Source: Streptomyces sp. NBC_01224
GTDB lineage: Bacteria; Actinomycetota; Actinomycetes; Streptomycetales; Streptomycetaceae
Direction of reading: 5' to 3'
Length of the DNA: 64,000 nt
Assembly: GCF_036002945.1 (NCBI RefSeq)
Contig: NZ_CP108529.1
Location: 6,443,001-6,507,000, forward strand
Positions 24,379-32,148 of the stretch are shown in pieces. The position numbers were made by a program, and so were the translations under genes. Position 1 is the first letter of the stretch. Every line of letters starts with the position of its first letter. The notes beneath the pieces were generated by a model, which did not search any database, was not told the DNA's origin, and saw nothing but the letters and a program-made list of their open reading frames with translations.

Positions 24379-25275
24379 ATGTCCGATCGTGCCTACGGAA
24401 ACCGCGGTTCTCTGCTCGCGGTGAGCGACCTTCACGTCGGGATGGCGGACAATCGCCCCATCGTCGAGTCCCTGAGGCCGGATTCGGACGAGGACTGGGT
24501 CATCGTCGCCGGTGATGTTGCGGAGAAGGTCGAGGACGTGGAGTGGGCGCTGCGGCTGCTCGCGGGCCGGTACGCCCGGGTGATCTGGACCCCCGGGAAC
24601 CACGAGCTGTGGACGACCAATCACGACCCGGTCCAACTGCGGGGCCGGGAACGCTACGAGCATCTGGTCGAGCTGTGCCGGAGCCTCGGGGTGTCCACTC
24701 CGCAGGACCCGTATCCGCTGTGGCCCGGCCCCGAAGGGCCGGTGGCCGTTGCGCCCGTGTTCCTGCTGTACGACTACAGCTTCCGGGCGCCGGGCACGAC
24801 GACCAAGGAGGAGTCCCTGGCGTACGCGCACGAGACGGGGGTGGTGTGCACCGACGAGTTCCTGCTGCACCCCGACCCGTACCCGAGCCGTGACGCCTGG
24901 TGCCGGGCGCGAGTGGCGGAGACCGAGCGGCGTCTCGCCGCGCACGATCCGGAGATTCCGCTGGTCATCGCCAGTCACTGGCCCCTGGTCCGCGAACCGA
25001 TGGCCGTCCTGACGTATCCCGAGTTCGCCCAGTGGTGCGGCACGGAACTCACCGCCGACTGGCACCGGCGCTTCAATGTGGCGGCCATGGTCTACGGCCA
25101 TCTGCACATCCCCCGTACGACCTGGTACGACGGGGTGCGCTTCGAGGAGGTCTCCATCGGTTACCCAAGGGAATGGCGCAAGCGGGGCCACCCCAAGGGG
25201 CTCCTGCGGCGGATCCTCCCGTACGACGACGGCGTCACCGAGCCGGGGCCGGTCAGCGGTGGCCCAGCACGTTGA
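24379..25275 (+). CDS. Calcineurin-like metallophosphoesterase
   Basis: The 298-residue phosphoesterase has all five metal-site blocks: VSDLHVGM, VAGDVAEK, WTPGNHELW, ASHWPL and YGHLHIPRTTWYDG. It probably hydrolyses a phosphomono- or diester in the cytoplasm. GGGAAAGG lies just before the ATG. In many streptomycetes a gene of this type is paired with a 4'-phosphopantetheinyl transferase; here no such gene follows, and the 3' end overlaps the convergent VOC gene by 23 bp. Confidence 0.92.
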   Translation: MSDRAYGNRGSLLAVSDLHVGMADNRPIVESLRPDSDEDWVIVAGDVAEKVEDVEWALRLLAGRYARVIWTPGNHELWTTNHDPVQLRGRERYEHLVELCRSLGVSTPQDPYPLWPGPEGPVAVAPVFLLYDYSFRAPGTTTKEESLAYAHETGVVCTDEFLLHPDPYPSRDAWCRARVAETERRLAAHDPEIPLVIASHWPLVREPMAVLTYPEFAQWCGTELTADWHRRFNVAAMVYGHLHIPRTTWYDGVRFEEVSIGYPREWRKRGHPKGLLRRILPYDDGVTEPGPVSGGPAR

Positions 25276-25657
25276 TCACCCGGCCGTTGGGGTCGCGGAC
25301 GAAGAAGCGGCGTACGCCCCATTCCTCGTCGTGCAACGGGTACACGATCTCCGCGCCGCCCGCCTGCATGGCGGTGTAGGCCGCGTCCACGTCCTCCACC
25401 TCCATGCTCATGTCCGGTGTGACCGGGGCGGTTGCGTCGGCCTCCATGATGCTGATCTGGGCCGAGGGATGGGAGGGAGAGGCGAGCGTCATGATCCAGC
25501 CGTGGTTCATGACTTCCTGGAGGCCCAGCAGGCCGTAGAACTCCGCGTTCCGCTTCATTGCGGCGGCAACGGCGGCGTTGGTGGTGGCGTTGGCGTCCGA
25601 TTCGACGCCGGGGCCGGTGTTGGTCCGAATGTTGGGGACGATCCTGCGGACGGACAT
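25253..25657 (-). CDS. VOC-family (glyoxalase/bleomycin-resistance-like) protein
   Basis: The 134-residue single VOC domain contains MSVRRIVPNI, FYGLLGLQEVMNHGWIMTLASP, MSMEVEDVDAAYTAM and RRFFVRDPNGRVINVLGHR. Between the first strand and first helix there is an extra Ala/Thr/Asn-rich stretch (roughly residues 15-35) longer than usual for this group. AGGAG precedes the ATG at 25657. No metal-site set can be assigned, so catalytic or binding role is open. Confidence 0.88.
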   Translation of the reverse strand: MSVRRIVPNIRTNTGPGVESDANATTNAAVAAAMKRNAEFYGLLGLQEVMNHGWIMTLASPSHPSAQISIMEADATAPVTPDMSMEVEDVDAAYTAMQAGGAEIVYPLHDEEWGVRRFFVRDPNGRVINVLGHR

Positions 25658-25701
25658 CGGCAACTCCTGTCTCGGGACTGACCACCCGGCCCCGTCGCGG
25701 G

Positions 25702-26604
25702 TCAGATGACCGGTGGCCGTCCCAGTTTCGTCATCCGCCACACCGTGCGCCACCGCATGGGCTGCCGCCGCCCGCACGGCGTACGGACCCCCTCGGCGAA
25801 GCCGCCGGCCCAGGCGCGCAGCCCCGTCGCCGACCGGGTACGGGCCACGGTCAGGAGGGTCCAGGTGCCCAGGTAGGCCGGGACCAGGGGGAGGGGAAGA
25901 TTGCGGCGGGCCAGCCAGACCCGGTTGCGGGCCGTCATCCGGTAGTAGACGGAGTGCCTGGCCGGGGAGGTCTTGGGGTGCTGAAGCAGCAGATCGGGCT
26001 CGTACAGGATCTTCCAGCCCGCGTCGAGCGCCCGCCAGGACAGGTCCGTCTCCTCGTGTGTGAAGAAGAACTCCGCGGGCCAGGGCCCCGTCTGGGCGAG
26101 CATCTTCATGGAGAGGGCGTGGCCGCCGCCCAGGAAAGCGGTGACCGGGCCGCGCCGCATCGGGTCGGCGGCGCGCAGGCGCGGGACGTGGCGGCGCTGG
26201 GTCTCGCCGTGCTCGTCGGCGATCCGGAAGCCGACGATGCCGAGCCGCGGGTCGGCGGAGTACAGCTCCTGGACCTTGCGGAACACCCCGCCGTCGACCA
26301 GGAGCCCGTCGTCGTCGAGCTCGATGACGACATCCACATCGCCGAACTCCGCCAGCTTGCGCAGGGCGACGTTACGGCCACCGGGGCAGCCCAGGTTCTC
26401 GTCGAGTTCGATCGCCGTCACGCCACCGGACAGATCGGACAGACCGGGAAACGCGGAGAAGTCCGGGAGCGGTGAGCCGTTGCCCACGACGACGAGCCGG
26501 GCCGGCCGGACGTCCTGTCCGGCCACCGAGGCCAGCAGGGCCTCGACCTGCTGCGGGCGATCGCCCATGGTGACGATGGATACGGCGATGCGCGGTTGGG
26601 ACAC
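25702..26604 (-). CDS. Family 2 glycosyltransferase (GT-A fold)
   Basis: The 300-residue GT2 enzyme has strand 1 IAVSIVTMGDRPQQVEALL, LVVVGNGS, ENLGCPGGRNVALR, the metal-binding DxD-like VVIELDDDGLL, and the acceptor/catalytic region FFTHEETDLSWRALDAGW. A hydrophobic C-terminal patch (LPLVPAYLGTWTLLTV) suggests membrane association. GTG 26604 with AGGAGT upstream is chosen; the longer open frame is basic and unlike the family. The donor and acceptor sugars are unknown. Confidence 0.9.
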   Translation of the reverse strand: MSQPRIAVSIVTMGDRPQQVEALLASVAGQDVRPARLVVVGNGSPLPDFSAFPGLSDLSGGVTAIELDENLGCPGGRNVALRKLAEFGDVDVVIELDDDGLLVDGGVFRKVQELYSADPRLGIVGFRIADEHGETQRRHVPRLRAADPMRRGPVTAFLGGGHALSMKMLAQTGPWPAEFFFTHEETDLSWRALDAGWKILYEPDLLLQHPKTSPARHSVYYRMTARNRVWLARRNLPLPLVPAYLGTWTLLTVARTRSATGLRAWAGGFAEGVRTPCGRRQPMRWRTVWRMTKLGRPPVI

Positions 26605-26729
26605 GGTCGGCACTCCTGGTCTCGCTGGGTGCCCGCGATCGTAGCCGCAACTCTTCGTCGCCCGATGTTCAGCCAATCGTCGCTGCTGTGTCGTGCCCCG
26701 TGACTCCTCGTCGGGGGAGGGCCCGTCCG

Positions 26730-27392
26730 TCAGCCGGGTGCGCCGGCCTGGCTGGGGACTGATCCGAGGGTGCCGAACAGGCGCTCGCCGCGGTCCTCGG
26801 CCATGTCGAGCGTGGCCAGCACGGCAGCGGTCGAGATGCTCGGCAGTACATAATGCAGAAGGACCGAGATCCGCCGCCCCAAGTCCTCGCGCTTGCACAG
26901 GGCTTGAGACATCGCCTGAATGCCGGAGAAGGAACCCGCCAGCATTTCGGCGGTCTCGCGGGCGTCGACGTGCGGCAGGAGTTCGCCCTGGTTCTTCGCG
27001 GCGGTCAGCAGATGTTCGAGCCGGTCTATCCAGGCACGGAACGGGGTGCCCCGGTCGAGGCCTTCCACCGCCTGATCCATGGCCAGCCCGACGCTGGCGC
27101 GTACCAGTGGCTCATGCCGGAGCCGGTGGGCGAGCAGCATGCCCTGATCGACCAATTCCTGAAGCTTCGTCAGCTGAGCGGGAAGCGGATCGCTGTCCAG
27201 CTGTACGTCCATCACCCCGAGTGCAAGGTCTTCCTTCGAGGTGAAATGGAAGTAGAGCGCACCCTTTGTCACTCCGGCCCGCGCAAGGATTTCACTGATG
27301 GTGGCGCTGCTGTAACCGCGTTCGTCGAAGACGGCGGCGGCCGCCACCAGGATTGACCGTCGAGTCTGGATCGCGCGCGCCTGCTGTGCCAT
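26730..27392 (-). CDS. scbR: Gamma-butyrolactone receptor, TetR family (ScbR/ArpA-like)
   Basis: The 220-residue regulator has the N-terminal TetR helix-turn-helix in the form typical of butyrolactone receptors (QTRRSILVAAAAVFDERGY, SEILARAGVTKGALYFHFTSKEDLA). The ligand domain includes RHEPLVRASVGLAMDQ. It is divergent from an AfsA-type synthase gene, the classic scbR/scbA arrangement. It should repress both genes until the diffusible lactone releases it, then help trigger secondary metabolism. The symbol is given by family and context; the cognate ligand is unknown. Confidence 0.9.
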   Translation of the reverse strand: MAQQARAIQTRRSILVAAAAVFDERGYSSATISEILARAGVTKGALYFHFTSKEDLALGVMDVQLDSDPLPAQLTKLQELVDQGMLLAHRLRHEPLVRASVGLAMDQAVEGLDRGTPFRAWIDRLEHLLTAAKNQGELLPHVDARETAEMLAGSFSGIQAMSQALCKREDLGRRISVLLHYVLPSISTAAVLATLDMAEDRGERLFGTLGSVPSQAGAPG

Positions 27393-27452
27393 CAGCTACG
27401 AGTCTCTCTCAGTCGTGGCGTGGTCAGCGCCACTGGGATATGGCTGGATAGG

Positions 27453-27472
27453 GAAACCGGACTGTCAGTATC
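27453..27472. promoter_or_regulatory. Candidate butyrolactone autoregulatory element (ARE)
   Basis: GAAACCGGACTGTCAGTATC lies between scbR and the AfsA-type gene and has half-sites GAAACCG and (inverted) GATACTG, resembling ARE sequences bound by ScbR-like repressors. The symmetry is imperfect (6 of 10 positions). It is 54 bp upstream of the synthase start. Confidence 0.5.
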
Positions 27473-27525
27473 TTACTGCGGGGGCGGCCCGCCCTCCCGG
27501 TATGGATCCTCTGGGAGGAAAATTC

Positions 27526-28578
27526 ATGGTTCAGCTCACCTCGCACAACACATCGGTGTCCGTCGAGGGCGCAGGCGCAGCCGAATTCACCGCAACCCCC
27601 GGAGAGGGGGAGACGGCATCCAGGGGCAGACATGGGGAGGCGGACTTCCCGAGACATCTGGTACACCGGTCCGATGCCGAGGATGTCTTTCCCACCGGCT
27701 GGACCCCGCAGACCGACACCCAGTTCTCGGTATCGGCCCGTTGGCCACATGCGCACCGCTTCTTCGCCCCGGTGTCGGGCCGCTACCAGGACCCGCTGCT
27801 GATCGCGGAGACCATGCGGCAGACGACGATGCTCCTGGGGCATGCGGCGTTCGACGTCCCGGTCGGGGACCAGTTCGTGATGTGGGAGCTCGCGTACGTC
27901 TCCGAGCCTGATCGGCTGCTCCTGGGCAAGGCGCCCTGGGACATCACGGTGGATGTGTCCTGCTCCCGGATCCGGCGGCGCGGCCGGAGCATCGGCTCCA
28001 TGCATGTCGAGCTGCTCCTGCACCGGCTCGGCACTGTCCTCGCCAGAGGCGGGGGGCGTATCAGCTGCACCTCGGCCAAGGTGTACGACAGGCTGCGGGG
28101 CGACCGGCAGGATGTGATCGGCGCCCCGATACCCCTCCTGCCCGCCGTCGCACCGGCCGAGGTGGGCAGGACCGATGAACACGATGTCGTACTGGCGCCG
28201 GGTCCGCAGCGAAACGTCTGGCAGCTGCGGCTCGACACCGCACATCCGACATTGTTCGCCCGGCCCAACGACCATGTGCCGGGCATTCTGCTGCTGGAGG
28301 CGGCCCGTCAGGCGGCCGTCGCCGTCACCCCCGGCCATGGCTTCCTCCCGGCATCGGTGAAGACCGACTTCCTCCGGTACGTGGAACTCGACCGTCCCTG
28401 CTGGATCGAGGCCCGGCCCGTCCCGGCCGGCGACCGCGGTACGACCGAGGTGCATGTCTCGGCGATCCAGGACGGCGAGCCGGTCTTCACCTGCACCCTC
28501 GGCTCCCCAAGAGGCCTGCACGGCACAGCGGGGAATCAGGGGAGCCGGCCGGACGACCGGCAGAATGACCAGTCATGA
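27526..28578 (+). CDS. scbA: AfsA/ScbA-family gamma-butyrolactone biosynthesis protein
   Basis: The 350-residue protein has two AfsA repeats of hot-dog character. The first includes QFSVSARWPHAHRFF and DPLLIAETMRQTTMLLGHAAF; the second has TLFARPNDHVPGILLLEAAR. AfsA couples a beta-ketoacyl-ACP to dihydroxyacetone phosphate, the first step to A-factor-type signals. GGGAGGAA lies 5 bp before the ATG. The stop overlaps the next gene by 4 bp. Divergence from scbR and the ARE-like site indicate repression by the receptor. Confidence 0.93.
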   Translation: MVQLTSHNTSVSVEGAGAAEFTATPGEGETASRGRHGEADFPRHLVHRSDAEDVFPTGWTPQTDTQFSVSARWPHAHRFFAPVSGRYQDPLLIAETMRQTTMLLGHAAFDVPVGDQFVMWELAYVSEPDRLLLGKAPWDITVDVSCSRIRRRGRSIGSMHVELLLHRLGTVLARGGGRISCTSAKVYDRLRGDRQDVIGAPIPLLPAVAPAEVGRTDEHDVVLAPGPQRNVWQLRLDTAHPTLFARPNDHVPGILLLEAARQAAVAVTPGHGFLPASVKTDFLRYVELDRPCWIEARPVPAGDRGTTEVHVSAIQDGEPVFTCTLGSPRGLHGTAGNQGSRPDDRQNDQS

Positions 28579-29516
28579 CACTGCGCATACTCATCACCGG
28601 CGCGACCGGTTTCATCGGCAGCCATGTGGTGGCCGCGGCCCGGGCCACCCCCGGTGTCCGGCTGCGGCTGATGACCCATCGGACAGCCCTCACCACGTCG
28701 GCAACGGCAGGCGCCGGGCCCGGCATCGAGACGGTGTACGGGGACCTCGCCGACCCCGCAACGCTGCGCGGCAGCTGCGAGGGCATCGACGCGCTGATCC
28801 ACTGCGCCTCACGGATCGGCGGCGACGAACCGACCGCCCGGTCCGTAAATGATCAAGGAACCCGTGCTCTGGCCGAAGAGGCGGCCCGCTGCGGAGTCAC
28901 CCGGATCGTCCACCTGAGCACGGCATCCGTCTACGGCCGGGGCCCGTTCACCCGGCTGCGGCCCGGACAGGCCGAGCCGTCCCCGGCCTCGGCCACCAGC
29001 CTGACCCGCGCCGCCGCCGAACAGCACGTCCTGGCGGCCGGCGGCGTCGTCGTGCGCCCGCACATCGTGTACGGGGCCGGGGACCGATGGGCCGTGCCCG
29101 GCCTGGTCGCGCTCGTCCGGCAGCTCTCGGCCGGACTGACCGGATGCGAGGCACGGCACTCGATGATCGACGTACAGACGCTGGGGCGGGCGCTGCTGGG
29201 TGCGGCGCTGTCCCCGAAGGAGCCGGCCGGGGTCTATCACGTCAACCACCCCGAACCGGTGAGCTGTTCGCAGCTGCTGTCCACGGTCGTCGACGAACTG
29301 CGGCTGCCCTGGGGAGCCACCGGCATCGATGTGGACACGGCCCGCGAGCGGCTCGCCGGCGTCCCGTACGCGCTGCACCACCTCGGCATGCTCGCCGTGG
29401 ACCACTGGTTCACCGACGAACGGGTCGGACAGGACTTCGACTGGGAGCCGGGCGAAGGGTTCGCGACCGCGTTCGCCCGGCACGCGCCGTGGTACCGCCG
29501 GCACCTCAGCGGCTGA
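28575..29516 (+). CDS. NAD(P)-dependent epimerase/reductase coupled to AfsA (ScbC-like)
   Basis: The 313-residue extended SDR has LITGATGFIGSHVV, LIHCASRIGG, HLSTASVYGRG (usually YxxxK; here the Lys is not at the normal place, with SLTRAAAEQHVL following) and VVRPHIVYGAGD. It overlaps the AfsA-type gene by ATGA, so it is co-translated and probably carries out a later reduction of the butenolide or ketone intermediate. Loss of a canonical YxxxK may mean altered chemistry. S. coelicolor has a comparable gene next to scbA. Confidence 0.87.
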   Translation: MTLRILITGATGFIGSHVVAAARATPGVRLRLMTHRTALTTSATAGAGPGIETVYGDLADPATLRGSCEGIDALIHCASRIGGDEPTARSVNDQGTRALAEEAARCGVTRIVHLSTASVYGRGPFTRLRPGQAEPSPASATSLTRAAAEQHVLAAGGVVVRPHIVYGAGDRWAVPGLVALVRQLSAGLTGCEARHSMIDVQTLGRALLGAALSPKEPAGVYHVNHPEPVSCSQLLSTVVDELRLPWGATGIDVDTARERLAGVPYALHHLGMLAVDHWFTDERVGQDFDWEPGEGFATAFARHAPWYRRHLSG

Positions 29517-29537
29517 CGGCGCCGCGGCGCCCCCTCG

Positions 29538-30419
29538 TCAGGCCTCGATCCGGGTACCCGTACCGCTCACCCGCACCCGCGCGTCGCCCGCCCGCAGTTC
29601 GACCGTGAGCGTGCCGGGGCGGCCCATGTCCTCGCCCTGGTGGAGGGTGAGGACGGCAGTGTCCGGGACGAGGCCCAGGGCGCGCACATAGGCGCCGAAG
29701 GCGGCCGCCGCAGCGCCCGTGGCGGGGTCCTCCACCACGCCGCCGACCGGGAAAGGGTCACGGACGTGGAAGACGTCCGGCGCCGCCCGCCACACCAGCT
29801 GCAGGGTCGTCAGGTCCAGCCGGTGCATCAGGGCTTCGAGGCGCGCGAAGTCGTAAGCGAGGTCGGCAAGCCGCTCACGGGTCGCGGCGGCCAGCACCAG
29901 GTGGCGGGCGCCCGCGAAGGCGATCCGGGGCGGCAGGGCAGGGTCGAGATCGGCGGCCGGCCAGTCCAGGGCGGCGAGTGCCTCCGCCAGGTCGTCCGGG
30001 GCGATGTCCATGACGTCCGGTTCGACGCTGGTGAGCGTGGCGCGGAGTTCGCCGCCCTCCTGGGTGACGGTGACCGGGACCGTACCCGCGGGGGTGCTGA
30101 ACACCAGATCGCCGGGGCCGTCGCGCTCGGCGAGTGCGAGGGCCGTCGCCACGGTGGCGTGGCCGCAGAACGGGACTTCGGCCTTCGGACTGAAGTAGCG
30201 GATCGTGTATCCCCGGGCGGCCGACGGCGCTTCGTCGCCCGGCTCGTCCCGCCCGGTCAGGAAGGCTGATTCGCTGTAACCCAGCTCCGCCGCGACGGCG
30301 AGCATCGCCGCGTCGTCGAGACCGGACGCATCAAGGACGACACCTGCCGGATTGCCGCCCTCAGGGTCGGCGGAGAAGGCGGTGTAGTGCAGGATCTCGG
30401 TACCTGAATTCTGGTTCAT
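29538..30419 (-). CDS. PhzF-family isomerase/epimerase-like protein
   Basis: The 293-residue PhzF fold has N-terminal YTAFSADPEGGNPAGVVLD, ESAFL, then IRYFSPKAEVPFCGHATVATA and the second-domain EDPATGAAAAAFGAYV. The family isomerises or epimerises small acids with a conserved Glu (in SESAF). No phenazine genes are near, so the substrate is unknown. ATG 30419 gives the typical short N-terminus; ATG 30452 with GGAG upstream is an alternative. The gene is convergent with the epimerase gene. Confidence 0.9.
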   Translation of the reverse strand: MNQNSGTEILHYTAFSADPEGGNPAGVVLDASGLDDAAMLAVAAELGYSESAFLTGRDEPGDEAPSAARGYTIRYFSPKAEVPFCGHATVATALALAERDGPGDLVFSTPAGTVPVTVTQEGGELRATLTSVEPDVMDIAPDDLAEALAALDWPAADLDPALPPRIAFAGARHLVLAAATRERLADLAYDFARLEALMHRLDLTTLQLVWRAAPDVFHVRDPFPVGGVVEDPATGAAAAAFGAYVRALGLVPDTAVLTLHQGEDMGRPGTLTVELRAGDARVRVSGTGTRIEA

Positions 30420-30499
30420 GCCGCAGGCCAACCCCGCGGCGGCCCGGGGCATTCCCGCTCCGGCCGGCCGGATGGTGCCCCGAGCCGCGGTTGCCCGGC

Positions 30500-30967
30500 T
30501 CAGTGGCAGTTCTTGGTGCCCTTGCTCGACTTCGTCCAGGAGCAGGAGTCCTGGAGCTTGCCGTTCGGCTTGATCAGCCGGGCCTTGTCACCGGTGTTGT
30601 TCCAGACGTACGAACCGCGGTTCCAGTAGACGTGGCCCGAGGCGTTCTTGCCCTTGCCCGTGTGGACCTTGACGGTCTTGCCCGCGCCGATGGTGTAGCT
30701 GCCGAAGGTGTACGTGTACCCGGTGTTGTCCTTCACCTTGTAGCCCTTGAGCTGAAGCTTCGACTTGCCGTTGTTGTGGATGTCCACCCACTCGGCGTTG
30801 AGGGACGCGTTGGTGCGGGTGTCCTTGCCGGGGCTGTCGTACTGGATCTTGCCGAGGTGCAGCCCGCCCTGGTGCGAGGCTGCCGAGGCCGGGGCCGTGA
30901 CGAGTAGTGAACCGGCCAGGGCGGTGGCGGCGGCCAGGGCGAGCGGCGCGGCGGTGCGTATGTGCAT
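30500..30967 (-). CDS. Secreted lamin-tail-domain protein
   Basis: The 155-residue protein has a Sec signal peptide (MHIRTAAPLALAAATALAGS, cleavage after ASA near 29) and a lamin-tail (LTD) immunoglobulin-like domain: NAEWVDIHNNGKSKLQLKGY, VKDNTGYTYTFGS, and RGSYVWNNTGDKARLIKPNG. It ends with two Cys (SCSWTKSSKGTKNCH) that may form a disulfide. LTDs in bacteria are found in secreted nucleases and adhesins; here there is no catalytic partner, so it may bind ligand or surface only. Confidence 0.88.
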   Translation of the reverse strand: MHIRTAAPLALAAATALAGSLLVTAPASAASHQGGLHLGKIQYDSPGKDTRTNASLNAEWVDIHNNGKSKLQLKGYKVKDNTGYTYTFGSYTIGAGKTVKVHTGKGKNASGHVYWNRGSYVWNNTGDKARLIKPNGKLQDSCSWTKSSKGTKNCH

Positions 30968-31113
30968 GCTGTGATCCTTACGTGGAGTTCCGGTAAAGAA
31001 CTGTGATCATAAGGGCAGCGCGCACCGGCCCGAGGAGGAAGTGCATATTCGGCCGGGGTGTGGTCATTCGGGTGGCAACCGCCCACGCCGGGCGGCCGGT
31101 TCGGGCGGCCCCG

Positions 31114-31887
31114 TCAGCCGCGGCCCACGTACGGCATCGCCGTCGCCAGGACCGTCGCGAACTGCATGTTCGCCTCCAGGGGCAGCTCCGCCATGTGGAG
31201 CACCGTCCGGGCCACGTCCGCCGCCGCCATCACCGGCTCCACCGCCAGTTCGCCATTGGCCTGAAGGGTGCCGGTCCGCATCCGCTCCGTCATGTCCGTG
31301 GCGGCGTTGCCGATGTCGATCTGCCCGCAGGCGATCCGGTACGGACGGCCGTCCAGGGACAGCGACTTCGTCAGGCCCGTCATGGCGTGCTTGGTCGCGG
31401 TGTAGGCGACCGAATGCGGGCGTGGTGCGTGGGCGGAGACCGAGCCGTTGTTGATGATCCGACCGCCCTGCGGGTCCTGCGCCTTCATCAGCCGGTACGC
31501 CGCCTGCGCGCAGAGGAACGCGCCCGTCACATTCACATCCACCACCGAGCGCCAGTCCTCCACGGACAGGTCCTCGACCGGGACGGAACGCGGGCCGAAC
31601 GTACCCGCGTTGTTGAAGAGCAGATCGATTCGGCCGAAGCACTCCCGTGCCGAGGAGAAGAGGGCGTCCACGTCCTCGGGGCGTGACACATCGGTGGGGA
31701 CGGTGATCACCCGGGCGTTCTCCCCGGCCAGCGCGGCGGTCTCGGTGAGGGGTTCTGGGCGCCGGCCCGCGAGCGCCACCGACCAGCCGGCGCCGGCCAG
31801 GGCGAGAGCCACCGCGCGGCCGATTCCGGATCCCGCGCCCGTCACGACCGCCGCCTTCGGGCCGGATTTCAACAGGTTGTCGCTCAT
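31114..31887 (-). CDS. SDR-family oxidoreductase
   Basis: The 257-residue classical short-chain dehydrogenase has VVTGAGSGIGRAVALALA, NNAGTFGP, Ser in INNGSVSAH, and the catalytic AYTATKHAMTG (Y-x3-K). The protein ends with a short extension (MQFATVLATAMPYVGRG). ATG 31887 is used because the longer frame begins in non-conserved sequence. The product is probably NADPH-linked (Arg in LAGRRPE after strand 2). Substrate unknown. Confidence 0.92.
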   Translation of the reverse strand: MSDNLLKSGPKAAVVTGAGSGIGRAVALALAGAGWSVALAGRRPEPLTETAALAGENARVITVPTDVSRPEDVDALFSSARECFGRIDLLFNNAGTFGPRSVPVEDLSVEDWRSVVDVNVTGAFLCAQAAYRLMKAQDPQGGRIINNGSVSAHAPRPHSVAYTATKHAMTGLTKSLSLDGRPYRIACGQIDIGNAATDMTERMRTGTLQANGELAVEPVMAAADVARTVLHMAELPLEANMQFATVLATAMPYVGRG

Positions 31888-32148
31888 GGGGCCGCAGCGT
31901 ACGCCTTCCCGTTCTGCGGGTCGCGTGGGGCCACACGGGGTCAAGACGGCGTATGCGGCGGCGGGTTCACGTCTCGGAGGGCCGGTATTGATGATCATGG
32001 TTTCCGTCGCGTATGCGCACTTTGTCGTGGGCATCCATTCCCGCTGTATTCCTTATCCGCGCGGCGCCGGAGCACGCGAACACGACAGCCGCTCGATGTG
32101 CTGGTCCGGTGCACTGTCCGAGTACACCACCAGCCAGGGGAGGGACAG

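Noticed and set aside
31888..32148. PHO box before phoD
   Set aside because: Only one GTTCAC-like unit (near 31964) and a weak ATTCC repeat are visible; tandem 11-bp units are missing.
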